Source: VBDM01 sp035702665
GTDB lineage: Bacteria > Pseudomonadota > Gammaproteobacteria > Burkholderiales > SG8-39
Assembly: GCA_035702665.1 (NCBI GenBank)
Contig: DASSQD010000007.1
Coordinates: forward strand, 1 to 17,686
Length of the DNA: 17,686 nucleotides
Reading direction: 5' to 3'
Shown here: positions 7,349-14,124 of the stretch, in pieces
Position numbering within the stretch: position 1 is the stretch's first letter
How the letters are laid out: each line of letters opens with the position of its first letter
Notes under the pieces: model-generated
Seen by the model: only the letters and a program-made list of their open reading frames with translations
Told to the model about the DNA's origin: nothing
The model's database searches: none
Position numbers and translations under genes: made by a program

Positions 7349-7367
7349 GGCATGACGCTGCCATGCC
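7349..7367. promoter_or_regulatory. Inverted repeat upstream of the kinase gene
   Basis: Arms GGCATG (7349-7354) and CATGCC (7362-7367) form a perfect 6-bp inverted repeat with a seven-base spacer in the divergent kinase/dnaX gap. It begins 28 bases upstream of the kinase ATG. It could be an operator or a leader hairpin. A sigma-54 reading of the minus strand fails because the GG-to-GC spacing is one base short. Confidence 0.3.
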
Positions 7368-7403
7368 TTGCCGCCGAACTCTACACCTACGCCGGAAAAC
7401 CGC

Positions 7404-7423
7404 CAGTCGGGAATACCTGACAG
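7404..7423. promoter_or_regulatory. Imperfect 20-bp dyad in the kinase/dnaX divergent gap
   Basis: CAGTCGGGAA and TACCTGACAG are inverted halves matching at seven of ten positions. The right half, ACCTGACA (7415-7422), recurs inverted as TGTCAGGT at 7326-7333, next to the kinase start. Paired sites near both divergent starts could be binding sites for the FixJ-type regulator or another factor. The dyad is just upstream of the dnaX -10 element. Confidence 0.33.
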
Positions 7424-7431
7424 GGCGCCGC

Positions 7432-7440
7432 TGGTAAAAT
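7432..7440 (+). promoter_or_regulatory. Extended -10 promoter of dnaX
   Basis: TGGTAAAAT reads as an extended -10 (TGn plus TAAAAT at 7435-7440). No good -35 is present at 16-18 bases, which extended -10 promoters tolerate. The expected start of transcription, about seven bases after the last T, falls on the A of the dnaX ATG at 7447, so the transcript may be leaderless. No Shine-Dalgarno sequence is visible in the six intervening bases. Confidence 0.5.
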
Positions 7441-7446
7441 CGGTCC

Positions 7447-8937
7447 ATGTCCTATCAAGTCCTTGCGCGCAAGTGGCGCCCGCGCAACTTCGAGTCCTTG
7501 GTCGGTCAGGAGCACGTGGTGCGCGCGCTGCGCCACGCGCTCGACGAGAAGCGCCTGCATCACGCCTACCTGTTCTCGGGAACGCGCGGCGTCGGCAAGA
7601 CGACTCTCGCGCGCATCCTCGCCAAGTGCCTGAACTGCGAGACCGGCATCGGCTCGCGCCCCTGCGGCACCTGCTCGGCCTGCGTCGAGATCGACTCGGG
7701 CCGGTACGTCGACCTGATCGAGGTCGACGCCGCGACCAATACCAAGGTCGACGAGATGCGCCAGCTCCTCGAGAACGCGGTGTACGCGCCGACGCGCGGC
7801 AGGTTCAAGGTCTACGTGATCGACGAAGTACACATGTTGTCGACCTCGGCCTTCAACGCGATGCTGAAGACGCTGGAGGAGCCGCCCGAGCACGTCGAGT
7901 TCATTCTCGCCACCACGGATCCGCAGAAGATCCCGGTGACCGTGCTTTCGCGCTGCCTGCAGTTCAACCTGAAGCAGATGCCGGTGCCGGCGATCGTCTC
8001 CCACCTCGCCCGCATACTCGGGGAGGAGAAGATCTCCGCCGAGGAGCCGGCGCTGAAGCTCCTCGCGACCTTCGCCCACGGCAGCATGCGCGACGCGCTG
8101 TCGCTGCTCGACCAGGCGATCGCGCACGGCGGCGGCAAAGTGTCCGAGGAAGGCGTTCGCGCAATGCTCGGCGCGCTCGACGATGCGGTTCTGTACGCGA
8201 TCCTCGAGCGCGTCGCGAGCCGCGACGCCCAGGGCCTGATCGCGACCGCCGAGGAGATGCGCTCGCGCAGCGTCGCCTTCGAGGGCGCGCTCCAGGATCT
8301 GGCTTCGCTGCTCCACCGGGTGGCGCTGGCGCAGGCCGCGCCCGAAACCATAGAGCCCGGCGGGAGCCTGTCCGGGCGGCTCGCTGCGCTCGCCAAGGCG
8401 CTGGCCCCGGAAGACGTGCAGCTCTTCTATCAGATCGCGATTCACGGCCGGCAGGACTTGCCGTTCGCGCCCGACGATTTCGCCGGCTTTACCATGGTGC
8501 TGCTGCGCATGCTCGCGTTCGCCGCGGAGGAGCGGGGCCCCGTCCGGCGCGTCGAGAAGGCCGCGGCCGGCGCGCCGCGCCAGGCCGGATTCGACGGCGA
8601 CTGGCCCAAGCTCGCCAACGCGCTCAACCTGGGCGGGGTCGCGAAACAGCTCGCGCAAGCGAGCGAGCTTCAGCGCTTCGACGGCGAGTCGCTGGAGCTG
8701 TGCGTGCCGCCGGCGGCGAAGCATCTCGCCGAGAAAAGCTTCCAGGACAAGCTGCGCGGCGCGCTGCAGGAGCATTTCGGCAAGCCGGTGCGCCTCACCG
8801 TGCGCGTGGGCGAGACCGGCGGCAACACCGCGCGCGACCGCGCGGCGGCGGCGATCAGCCAGGACGCGTTCGTGCGCGACCTGGTCGAGAAATTCGACGC
8901 CACGATCGTCGAGTCCTCGATCAAGCCGGCGCAGTAG
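7447..8937 (+). CDS. dnaX: DNA polymerase III subunit gamma/tau
   Basis: Clamp-loader ATPase that loads the beta clamp and couples the polymerase cores. It is 496 aa, shorter than the 643 of E. coli. The N-terminus MSYQVLARKWRPRNFESLVG is diagnostic and fixes the start. Walker A is GTRGVGKT (45-52). The zinc module is Cys64-x8-Cys73-x2-Cys76-x2-Cys79. Walker B is VYVIDEVH (122-129), with sensor 1 near ATTDPQK and the SRC arginine finger at 168-170. The collar domain follows, a short low-conservation linker (about 355-380), then the tau C-terminal domain (DWPKLANALNL onwards, including VRLTVRVGE). I see no A-AAA-AAG slippery site in the C-terminal half, so a frameshifted gamma form is not evident. 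It heads the dnaX-ybaB-recR operon, with ybaB nine bases downstream. Confidence 0.97.
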   Translation: MSYQVLARKWRPRNFESLVGQEHVVRALRHALDEKRLHHAYLFSGTRGVGKTTLARILAKCLNCETGIGSRPCGTCSACVEIDSGRYVDLIEVDAATNTKVDEMRQLLENAVYAPTRGRFKVYVIDEVHMLSTSAFNAMLKTLEEPPEHVEFILATTDPQKIPVTVLSRCLQFNLKQMPVPAIVSHLARILGEEKISAEEPALKLLATFAHGSMRDALSLLDQAIAHGGGKVSEEGVRAMLGALDDAVLYAILERVASRDAQGLIATAEEMRSRSVAFEGALQDLASLLHRVALAQAAPETIEPGGSLSGRLAALAKALAPEDVQLFYQIAIHGRQDLPFAPDDFAGFTMVLLRMLAFAAEERGPVRRVEKAAAGAPRQAGFDGDWPKLANALNLGGVAKQLAQASELQRFDGESLELCVPPAAKHLAEKSFQDKLRGALQEHFGKPVRLTVRVGETGGNTARDRAAAAISQDAFVRDLVEKFDATIVESSIKPAQ

Positions 8938-8946
8938 GAGAGAGCG

Positions 8947-9273
8947 ATGATGAAAGGGCAGCTCGCGGGGCTGATGCAGCAGGCGCAGCGCATGCAGGAG
9001 AACATGCGCAAGCTCCAGGACGAGCTCGCGCTGGTCGAGGTCGAGGGACAATCCGGCGCGGGCATGGTCAAGGTCCTTATGACCTGCAAGCACGACGTCA
9101 AGCGCGTCAAGATCGATCCTTCGTTGCTCGGCGACGACCGGGAGATGCTCGAGGACCTCGTTGCCGCGGCGATGAACGACGCGGCGCGCAAGGTCGAGGC
9201 GGCGGTACAGGAGAAGATGGGCACGATCGCGGGCTCGATGGGTCTCCCCCCGGGGTTCAAGCTGCCCTTCTGA
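8947..9273 (+). CDS. ybaB: YbaB/EbfC family nucleoid-associated protein
   Basis: Small DNA-binding nucleoid protein of 108 aa that acts as a homodimer; the family is linked to recombination and repair with RecR. The start ATGATG at 8947 has GGAGAGAG five to nine bases upstream, partly overlapping the dnaX stop. Family marks are the N-terminal helix MKGQLAGLMQQAQRMQENMR, the strand VEVEGQSGAGMVKVLM, the KRVKIDPSLL segment, and LEDLVAAAMNDAARKVEA. The C-terminus PPGFKLPF also fits family endings of the LPGGFKLPF type. Its place between dnaX and recR is conserved across proteobacteria. Confidence 0.96.
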   Translation: MMKGQLAGLMQQAQRMQENMRKLQDELALVEVEGQSGAGMVKVLMTCKHDVKRVKIDPSLLGDDREMLEDLVAAAMNDAARKVEAAVQEKMGTIAGSMGLPPGFKLPF

Positions 9274-9283
9274 GCATCCGACC

Positions 9284-9880
9284 ATGAAGTCACCCGGCGC
9301 GCTCGAAGACCTGATCGAGGCGCTGCGCTGCATCCCCGGCGTGGGACCGAAGTCGGCGCAGCGCACCGCCTACCACCTGCTGCAGCACGACAAGGCCGGC
9401 GCCGGAAGGCTCGCCGAGTCGCTCGCCCGCGCCGTGGCGAGCATCCGTCGCTGCGCCATGTGCAACACCTTCGCCGAGGCCGAGCTGTGCTCGCTGTGCG
9501 CATCGCCCAAGCGCGACGCTTCGCAGCTGTGCGTCGTCGAGACGCCGGGCGACCTGCTGATGATGGAGCAGACCCTGGCCTACCACGGCCTCTACTTCGT
9601 GCTCATGGGGCGCCTGTCGCCGCTCGACGGCATAGGTCCCAAGGAGATCGGCCTGGATGTGATGCAGCGGCGGCTGGCGGGCGGCGAGGTGAAAGAGGTC
9701 ATCGTCGCCACCAATTTCACCAACGAAGGCGAGGCGACCGCGCACTACATCGGCGAAATGCTGAAGAAGAGCGGGCTGCGCGTGACGCGCATCGCGCGCG
9801 GCGTTCCCGTCGGCGGCGAGCTCGAGTACGTGGACACCGGGACGCTCGCGCAGGCCGTGGCCGAGCGCCGGCCCGTATGA
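9284..9880 (+). CDS. recR: Recombination mediator RecR
   Basis: RecFOR pathway protein that helps load RecA at gaps, 198 aa, normal length. The order is: N-terminal helix-hairpin-helix (RCIPGVGPKSAQRTAYHLL, about 15-33), a C4 zinc finger at Cys57, Cys60, Cys69 and Cys72, then a Toprim domain starting at LCVVETPGDLLMMEQ with GRLSPLDGIGP, and the C-terminal Walker-like segment VPVGGELEYVDTGTLAQA. The ATG at 9284 follows ybaB by ten bases and has only a weak ribosome site. Its TGA overlaps the ATG of the next gene (ATGA, 9877-9880), so the CoA-transferase gene is coupled to it. Confidence 0.97.
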   Translation: MKSPGALEDLIEALRCIPGVGPKSAQRTAYHLLQHDKAGAGRLAESLARAVASIRRCAMCNTFAEAELCSLCASPKRDASQLCVVETPGDLLMMEQTLAYHGLYFVLMGRLSPLDGIGPKEIGLDVMQRRLAGGEVKEVIVATNFTNEGEATAHYIGEMLKKSGLRVTRIARGVPVGGELEYVDTGTLAQAVAERRPV

Positions 9881-11076
9881 GCAAACCCCTCTCGGGACTT
9901 AAGGTCGTCGAGCTGGGCCAGCTGATCGCCGGTCCCTTCGCCGGCAAGTTCTTCGCCGACTTCGGCGCCGAGGTGATCAAGATCGAGCCGCCGGGCGGGG
10001 ACCCGCTGCGCCAATGGCGCAAGCTGCACCGCGGAACGTCGCTGTGGTGGTACGTGCAGAACCGCAACAAGAAATCCGTAACCGTCGATCTGCGTCTGCC
10101 GGAGGGTCAGGAGATCGTGCGCCGCATCGCGGCTGACGCCGACGTCGTCATCGAGAATTTCCGCCCCGGAACGCTGGAGAAATGGGGCTTGGGCTACGAC
10201 CGGCTCGCCGCGGAAAACCCTGGTTTGGTGATGCTGCGGCTGTCCGGCTTCGGTCAGTCGGGCCCCTATCGCGACCAGGCCGGGTTCGGCGCGGTCGCCG
10301 AATCCATGGGCGGACTGCGCTACGTGACGGGCTTTCCCGACCGGCCGCCGGTGCGCCCGAACCTGTCGATCGGCGACGCGCTCGCCTCCTTGCACGGCGT
10401 GATCGGCGTTCTCATAGCGCTGCACCACCGCGACGCCAACGGCGGCCGCAGTTCGGGACGGGGGCAGGTGGTCGACGTCGCCCTCTACGAAGCCGTGTTC
10501 AACATGATGGAGGGCGCGTTGCCCGAATTCGATCTGTTCCGCGAGACGCGCGAGCGCACCGGTACCAATCTCACCGGGATCGTGCCCTCGAACACCTACC
10601 TGACGCGCGACCGGCAGCACATCGTGATCGGCGCGAACGCCGACAGCATTTTCAAGCGGCTGATGCACATGATCGGGCGCGGCGATCTCGCCGACGATCT
10701 CTCGCTCGCCGACAACGCCGGGCGCGCGAAGCGCGCCGACGAGCTCGACGCCGCCATCGGCGCCTGGACCCGCGGGCGCGACGCGGCCGAAGTATTGACC
10801 GCACTGAACGAGGCCCAGGTGCCGAGCGGCAAGATCTACAGCATGGCCGACATCGCGGCCGACGCGCACTACCTGGCGCGCGACATGATCCGGCAGGTGA
10901 GGCTCGGAGACGGCACGGCGCTCAGGGTTCCGGGCGTGGTGCCCAAGCTGTCCGAGACGCCCGGCGACATCGACTGGGTGGGGCCTGCGCTCGGCGAGCA
11001 CACCGAGGCCGTGCTCGCGGCCCACGGCTACGCGGGCGCCGAGATCGCGGATCTCCGCGCGCGCAAGGCGGTCTAG
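9877..11076 (+). CDS. CaiB/BaiF family (family III) CoA-transferase
   Basis: 399-aa cytoplasmic enzyme that moves CoA between acyl groups through an aspartyl-CoA thioester. Typical motifs: LSGLKVVELGQLIAGPFAGK, DFGAEVIKIEPPGGDPLR (29-45), NRNKKSVTVDLR (62-73), ENFRPGTLEKWGLGYD (93-108) and LSGFGQSGPYRDQAGF. The SIGDALASLHGVIGVLIALH stretch (164-183) carries Asp167, which aligns with the catalytic Asp169 of formyl-CoA transferase as I recall it. The later GRGQVVDVALYEAVFNMM and the C-terminal GEHTEAVLA also fit. The donor and acceptor acids cannot be told from sequence; families near carnitine, formyl, mesaconyl and aromatic CoA-transferases share this pattern. Coupling to recR by an ATGA overlap is unexpected for a catabolic enzyme. 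The radical SAM gene follows after ten bases. Confidence 0.93.
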   Translation: MSKPLSGLKVVELGQLIAGPFAGKFFADFGAEVIKIEPPGGDPLRQWRKLHRGTSLWWYVQNRNKKSVTVDLRLPEGQEIVRRIAADADVVIENFRPGTLEKWGLGYDRLAAENPGLVMLRLSGFGQSGPYRDQAGFGAVAESMGGLRYVTGFPDRPPVRPNLSIGDALASLHGVIGVLIALHHRDANGGRSSGRGQVVDVALYEAVFNMMEGALPEFDLFRETRERTGTNLTGIVPSNTYLTRDRQHIVIGANADSIFKRLMHMIGRGDLADDLSLADNAGRAKRADELDAAIGAWTRGRDAAEVLTALNEAQVPSGKIYSMADIAADAHYLARDMIRQVRLGDGTALRVPGVVPKLSETPGDIDWVGPALGEHTEAVLAAHGYAGAEIADLRARKAV

Positions 11077-11086
11077 GCGGGCGCGC

Positions 11087-12130
11087 ATGGACAAGGCGAT
11101 CAAGGGACGCGGCGCCGTGGACAATCCCGGCGGGCGCTTCGAGGAGCTCGCCCGGTCCCGCGACGACGACGAGCGCATCGAGCCGCACCCGAAGACGGTG
11201 ATCACGCTGCAGCAGGCGCGCTCGATCATCTCGCACAACGACTCGCCAGACCTGCCGTTCAGCCATTCGATCAACCCTTACCAGGGCTGCGAGCACGGCT
11301 GCATCTACTGCTACGCCAGGCCCACGCATTCCTATCTGGGGCTTTCGCCGGGCCTGGATTTCGAGACGAAGCTGTTCGCCAAGGAGAACGCGGCCGAGCG
11401 CCTGCGCGCCGAGCTGTCGCGGCCGGGCTATCGCCCCGAGCTCATTTCGCTCGGGGCGAACACCGATCCCTACCAGCCCGCCGAGCGCAGGCTCAGGATC
11501 ACGCGCGGCATCCTCGAGGTGCTTCGGGAATTCCGCCATCCGGTCGGGATCGTGACCAAAGGCTCGCTGATCGAGCGCGACCTCGATCTGCTCGCGCCCA
11601 TGGCGGCCGAGGGGCTGGTGCAGGTGTTCGTGTCCATCGGAACGCTGGACGGCGAGATCGCGCGCACGCTGGAGCCGCGGGCGGCGGCACCTTATCGCCG
11701 CGTCGAGACGGTGCGGCGCCTGTCCGCGCAGGGCGTGCCCTGCGGCGTGTTCGTCGCCCCGATCATCCCCTTCCTCAACGACAAGGACATGGAGGCAGTG
11801 CTCGAGGCGGTAGCGGGGGCAGGGGCGCGCACGGCGAGCTTCACGCTCCTGCGCCTTCCCTGGGAGGTGAAGGATCTCTTCAAGGGCTGGCTCGAGCAGC
11901 ACCATCCGCTCAAGGCCGCGCACATCATGGCGCGCATCCGGGATATGCGGGGCGGCCGCGAGAACGACCCGGAGTTCGGCAGCCGGATGAGAGGCGAGGG
12001 GCAGTATGCCGAGCTGCTTCGCCGGCGCTTCGAGGTGGCATGCCGCCGCCTGGGCCTGAACGCGGACAAGCGAGGAGCCGTCGAGACCGGCAAGTTCCGG
12101 CGGCCCCAGGCGCAGGGTTCCTTGTTCTAG
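11087..12130 (+). CDS. PA0069-family radical SAM protein (SplB-like)
   Basis: 347-aa iron-sulfur protein of the group related to spore photoproduct lyase (COG1533) but of unknown reaction. The 4Fe-4S motif is CEHGCIYC (Cys68, Cys72, Cys75), preceded by SINPYQG. Further family marks are the N-terminal KGRGAVDNPGGRFE, ETKLFAKENAAERLRAEL, ISLGANTDPYQPAERR (about 126-141), TRGILEVL, IVTKGSLIERDLDLL, the strand FVSIGTLDGEIARTLEPRA, and LLRLPWEVKDLF. It starts ten bases after the CoA-transferase stop, so it probably belongs to the same transcript; no good ribosome site is visible in GCGGGCGCGC. Its substrate is unknown. A short hairpin without a U tract follows the stop. Confidence 0.93.
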   Translation: MDKAIKGRGAVDNPGGRFEELARSRDDDERIEPHPKTVITLQQARSIISHNDSPDLPFSHSINPYQGCEHGCIYCYARPTHSYLGLSPGLDFETKLFAKENAAERLRAELSRPGYRPELISLGANTDPYQPAERRLRITRGILEVLREFRHPVGIVTKGSLIERDLDLLAPMAAEGLVQVFVSIGTLDGEIARTLEPRAAAPYRRVETVRRLSAQGVPCGVFVAPIIPFLNDKDMEAVLEAVAGAGARTASFTLLRLPWEVKDLFKGWLEQHHPLKAAHIMARIRDMRGGRENDPEFGSRMRGEGQYAELLRRRFEVACRRLGLNADKRGAVETGKFRRPQAQGSLF

Positions 12131-12137
12131 CGCATTG

Positions 12138-12157
12138 ACACGGCAGGCTGGCCGTGT
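12138..12157 (+). other. Hairpin after the radical SAM gene
   Basis: ACACGGC (12138-12144) and GCCGTGT (12151-12157) form a perfect 7-bp stem with loop AGGCTG, eight bases after the radical SAM stop. No T-run follows, so it is not a standard intrinsic terminator. It may stabilise the mRNA 3' end or mark weak termination. Confidence 0.4.
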
Positions 12158-12207
12158 GAGCATCGAACGGTTTCTCTGCACCGCACGGCTATGCATGTAT
12201 TTGTATC

Positions 12208-12229
12208 TATAATCAACATATTAAAGGAG
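12208..12229 (+). promoter_or_regulatory. -10 box and ribosome site of the ABC importer operon
   Basis: A perfect TATAAT lies at 12208-12213 inside an AT-rich patch (12191-12236) that contrasts with the GC-rich surroundings. No good -35 hexamer lies 16-18 bases upstream (ACGGCT region), so an activator may be needed. Transcription would start near 12220. AAAGGAG (12223-12229) is a strong ribosome site seven bases before the ATG at 12237. Confidence 0.55.
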
Positions 12230-12236
12230 ATAACTA

Positions 12237-13250
12237 ATGTCGATTCTTAGGTACTTGGCCGCGCTCGCGGCTGCGGCCCCGCTCCTCGCAAGCGCGCAGG
12301 CGCTGGAGAAAAAAGAGGTCCACATCGCGGTCGGCGGTAAGGCGTCCCTCTACTATCTGCCCCTGACGATCGCCGAGCAGCTCGGGTACTTCAGACAAGA
12401 AGGAGTGACCGTCGACATCGCCGATTTCGCCGGCGGCTCGCAGGCGCTCAGGGCCGTGGTCGGGGGGAGCGCGGATGTCGTGTCCGGAGCGTACGAGCAC
12501 ACGCTCAACATGCAGCCCAAGGGCCAGTTCCTGCAGTGCTTCGTGCAGCAGGGGCGGGCGCCGCAGATCGCGATCGGAATCTCGGCGGCCCGGGCGAAGA
12601 CCTACAAGTCGCCCAGAGACTTGAAGGGCCTGAAGGTCGGCGTCTCGGCCCCGGGCTCGAGCACCCACATGATCGTCAACTACTTCATTTCCCGGGACGG
12701 CCTCAAGCCCACGGACATCTCCGTCGTCGGCGTCGGCCTGGGCGCGACGGCGATCACGGCGCTCAAGAGCGGCCAGATCGACGCCGTGTCCAACACCGAC
12801 CCGGTGATGACCAAGCTCGAGCAGGACGGCGACGTGAAGATCATCGCCGACACGCGCACGCTCAAGGGGACCGAGCAGGTGCTCGGCGGACCGATGCCCG
12901 CGGGCTGCCTGTACGCGCCGGTGGACTTCATAAAGAAGAACCCGAACACCGTGCAGGCCCTGACCAACGCTATCGTGCGCGCCGACAAATGGATCCACGC
13001 GGCGTCCGCGCAGGACGTGCTGCGCACGGTGCCCGAGTCGTACGTGCTGGGGGACCCCGCGCTGTATTTGTTCTCCTTCAACAAGGTGAAGGAGGCGATC
13101 TCCACCGACGGCACGATCTCGGACGCCGGCGCGAAGACGGCGCTGAAGGTGATACCGTCGTTCAATCCGGAGGTCAAGGCGAGCGAGATCAAGCTGAACC
13201 TCACCTACACGAACGAGTTCGTCAAGAAAGCGAACGCGAAGTACAAGTGA
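12237..13250 (+). CDS. ABC transporter substrate-binding protein, NMT1/SsuA (NitT/TauT) class
   Basis: 337-aa periplasmic binding protein. The signal peptide is about residues 1-22 (MSILRYLAALAAAAPLLASA, then QA), with a strong ribosome site. The mature start, VHIAVGGKASLYYLPLTIAEQLGYFRQEGV, is the standard opening of the NMT1/SsuA family. It continues with DFAGGSQALRAVVGGSADVV, the KSPRDLKGLKVGVSAPGSST segment that begins the second lobe, and ITALKSGQIDAVSNTDP. Such proteins bind sulfonates, nitrate, pyrimidine precursors, aromatic acids or other small oxyanions; the ligand here is unknown. Its TGA is the first arm of a hairpin (13248-13269), and the ATPase gene follows after 64 bases. With the ATPase and permease it forms a complete importer. 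Confidence 0.92.
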   Translation: MSILRYLAALAAAAPLLASAQALEKKEVHIAVGGKASLYYLPLTIAEQLGYFRQEGVTVDIADFAGGSQALRAVVGGSADVVSGAYEHTLNMQPKGQFLQCFVQQGRAPQIAIGISAARAKTYKSPRDLKGLKVGVSAPGSSTHMIVNYFISRDGLKPTDISVVGVGLGATAITALKSGQIDAVSNTDPVMTKLEQDGDVKIIADTRTLKGTEQVLGGPMPAGCLYAPVDFIKKNPNTVQALTNAIVRADKWIHAASAQDVLRTVPESYVLGDPALYLFSFNKVKEAISTDGTISDAGAKTALKVIPSFNPEVKASEIKLNLTYTNEFVKKANAKYK

Positions 13251-13305
13251 CCGTGCGAAGGCACGGTCATCCCGAGGAGCCGTTTCGCGGCGACGAGGGA
13301 ACTCG
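13248..13305. repeat. Hairpin plus dispersed-repeat-like palindromic element
   Basis: TGACCGTGC (13248-13256) and GCACGGTCA (13261-13269) are perfect inverted 9-mers with a GAAG loop, and the first arm contains the stop codon of the binding protein gene. Directly joined is an imperfect palindrome (13267-13305) reading TCATCCCGAGGAGCCG, then TTTCG, then CGGCGACGAGGGAACTCG. It resembles the short dispersed repeats of the GTCATCCTGAG...GAAGGATCTC kind found between genes in many bacteria. It fills the gap between the binding protein and ATPase genes. Only one copy is in the window, so repeat status is inferred from resemblance. Confidence 0.5.
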
Positions 13306-13314
13306 TTTTCGATC

Positions 13315-14124
13315 ATGACTGCGGCGGCGCTCGCGCTCGAGAACATCGACTGCACCTTCATCTCGCGCGGGGACCCGTCGCAACGCTACACCGCCGTGCG
13401 CGGCGCGACGCTGCGCGTCGCCGAGGGCGAATTCGTCTCGGTGGTCGGCCCGACCGGCTGCGGCAAGTCGACGCTGCTCAACGTCGCCGCCGGCCTGCTG
13501 CGGCCGTCCGCGGGGACCGTGAAGGCGTTCGGTGAGCCGCTCGCGGGCATCAACTCGCGCGCCGGCTACATGTTCCAGGCCGAAGCGCTGATGCCGTGGC
13601 GCAACGCGCTGGAGAACGTCACCGCGGGGCTGGAGTTCCGGGGCGTCCGCCGCGAGGAGGCGGTCGCGCGCGGGCAGGACTGGCTGAAGCGCGTCGGGCT
13701 CGCCGGATTCGGGAAGCGCTTCCCCCACCAGCTGTCGGGCGGCATGCGCAAGCGCGTGGCGCTCGCCCAGATGCTGATCCTCGATCCGCAGATGCTGCTG
13801 ATGGACGAGCCCTTCTCGGCGCTCGATATCCAGACCCGCCAGCTCATGGAGAACGAGCTGCTCGAGCTGTGGGGCGCGGACCGCAAGTCGGTGGTGTTCA
13901 TCACTCACGACCTGGAGGAGGCGATCTCGCTCTCCGACCGCGTCGTGGTGCTCTCGGCGGGGCCGGAGTCGCACCCGATCGGAGACTACCGGATCAACCT
14001 GCCGCGGCCGCGCGACGTCGCCGAGATCCGGCTCGAGCCGCGCTTCATCGAGATCCATACGCGCATCTGGCACTCCATGAAGGAAGAGGTGCTCAAGGGC
14101 TATGAGCAGCAGCAAGGACACTAG
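13315..14124 (+). CDS. ABC transporter ATP-binding protein, nitrate/sulfonate/taurine class
   Basis: 269-aa nucleotide-binding subunit of the importer. Motifs in order: Walker A GPTGCGKST (45-53), Q-loop Gln88 (GYMFQAEALMPWRNALENV, typical of the SsuB/TauB/NrtD class), signature LSGGMRKRVALAQ (140-152), Walker B LLMDEPF (161-167), D-loop SALD and switch His198 (ITHDLEEAISLSDRV). The C-terminal tail (GDYRINLPRPRDVAEIRL) is also usual for the class. The ATG at 13315 has no close ribosome site; GAGGGA lies 14 bases upstream inside the repeat element. Its last 23 bases overlap the permease start. It energises uptake with the binding protein encoded upstream. Confidence 0.95.
   Translation: MTAAALALENIDCTFISRGDPSQRYTAVRGATLRVAEGEFVSVVGPTGCGKSTLLNVAAGLLRPSAGTVKAFGEPLAGINSRAGYMFQAEALMPWRNALENVTAGLEFRGVRREEAVARGQDWLKRVGLAGFGKRFPHQLSGGMRKRVALAQMLILDPQMLLMDEPFSALDIQTRQLMENELLELWGADRKSVVFITHDLEEAISLSDRVVVLSAGPESHPIGDYRINLPRPRDVAEIRLEPRFIEIHTRIWHSMKEEVLKGYEQQQGH

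Noticed and set aside
7345..7370. Possible sigma-54 promoter for the kinase gene (TGGCAGCGTCATGC on the minus strand)
   Set aside because: The spacing between GG and GC is nine bases instead of the near-invariant ten, and the flanking bases are poor.
5595..7448. In-frame extension of the FixJ-type regulator far upstream through the kinase gene
   Set aside because: The upstream part is an Arg/Ala-rich translation of the kinase gene in another frame; the GTG overlapping the kinase stop gives a normal 212-aa regulator.
7387..9366. 659-codon open frame on the minus strand across dnaX and ybaB
   Set aside because: It lies antisense to clearly conserved genes, has a low-complexity Arg/Leu/Glu-rich translation, and is the expected shadow of high-GC coding DNA.
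9745..11274. 509-codon minus-strand open frame across the CoA-transferase gene
   Set aside because: Compositionally biased antisense shadow with no recognisable domain; the plus strand carries a complete conserved enzyme.
12138..12165. Intrinsic terminator after the radical SAM gene
   Set aside because: The stem is good but no T-run follows; kept only as a hairpin.
12234..13361. 375-codon minus-strand open frame opposite the ABC binding protein gene
   Set aside because: Antisense shadow rich in Arg, Leu and Gly; the plus strand has a signal peptide, ribosome site and family motifs.
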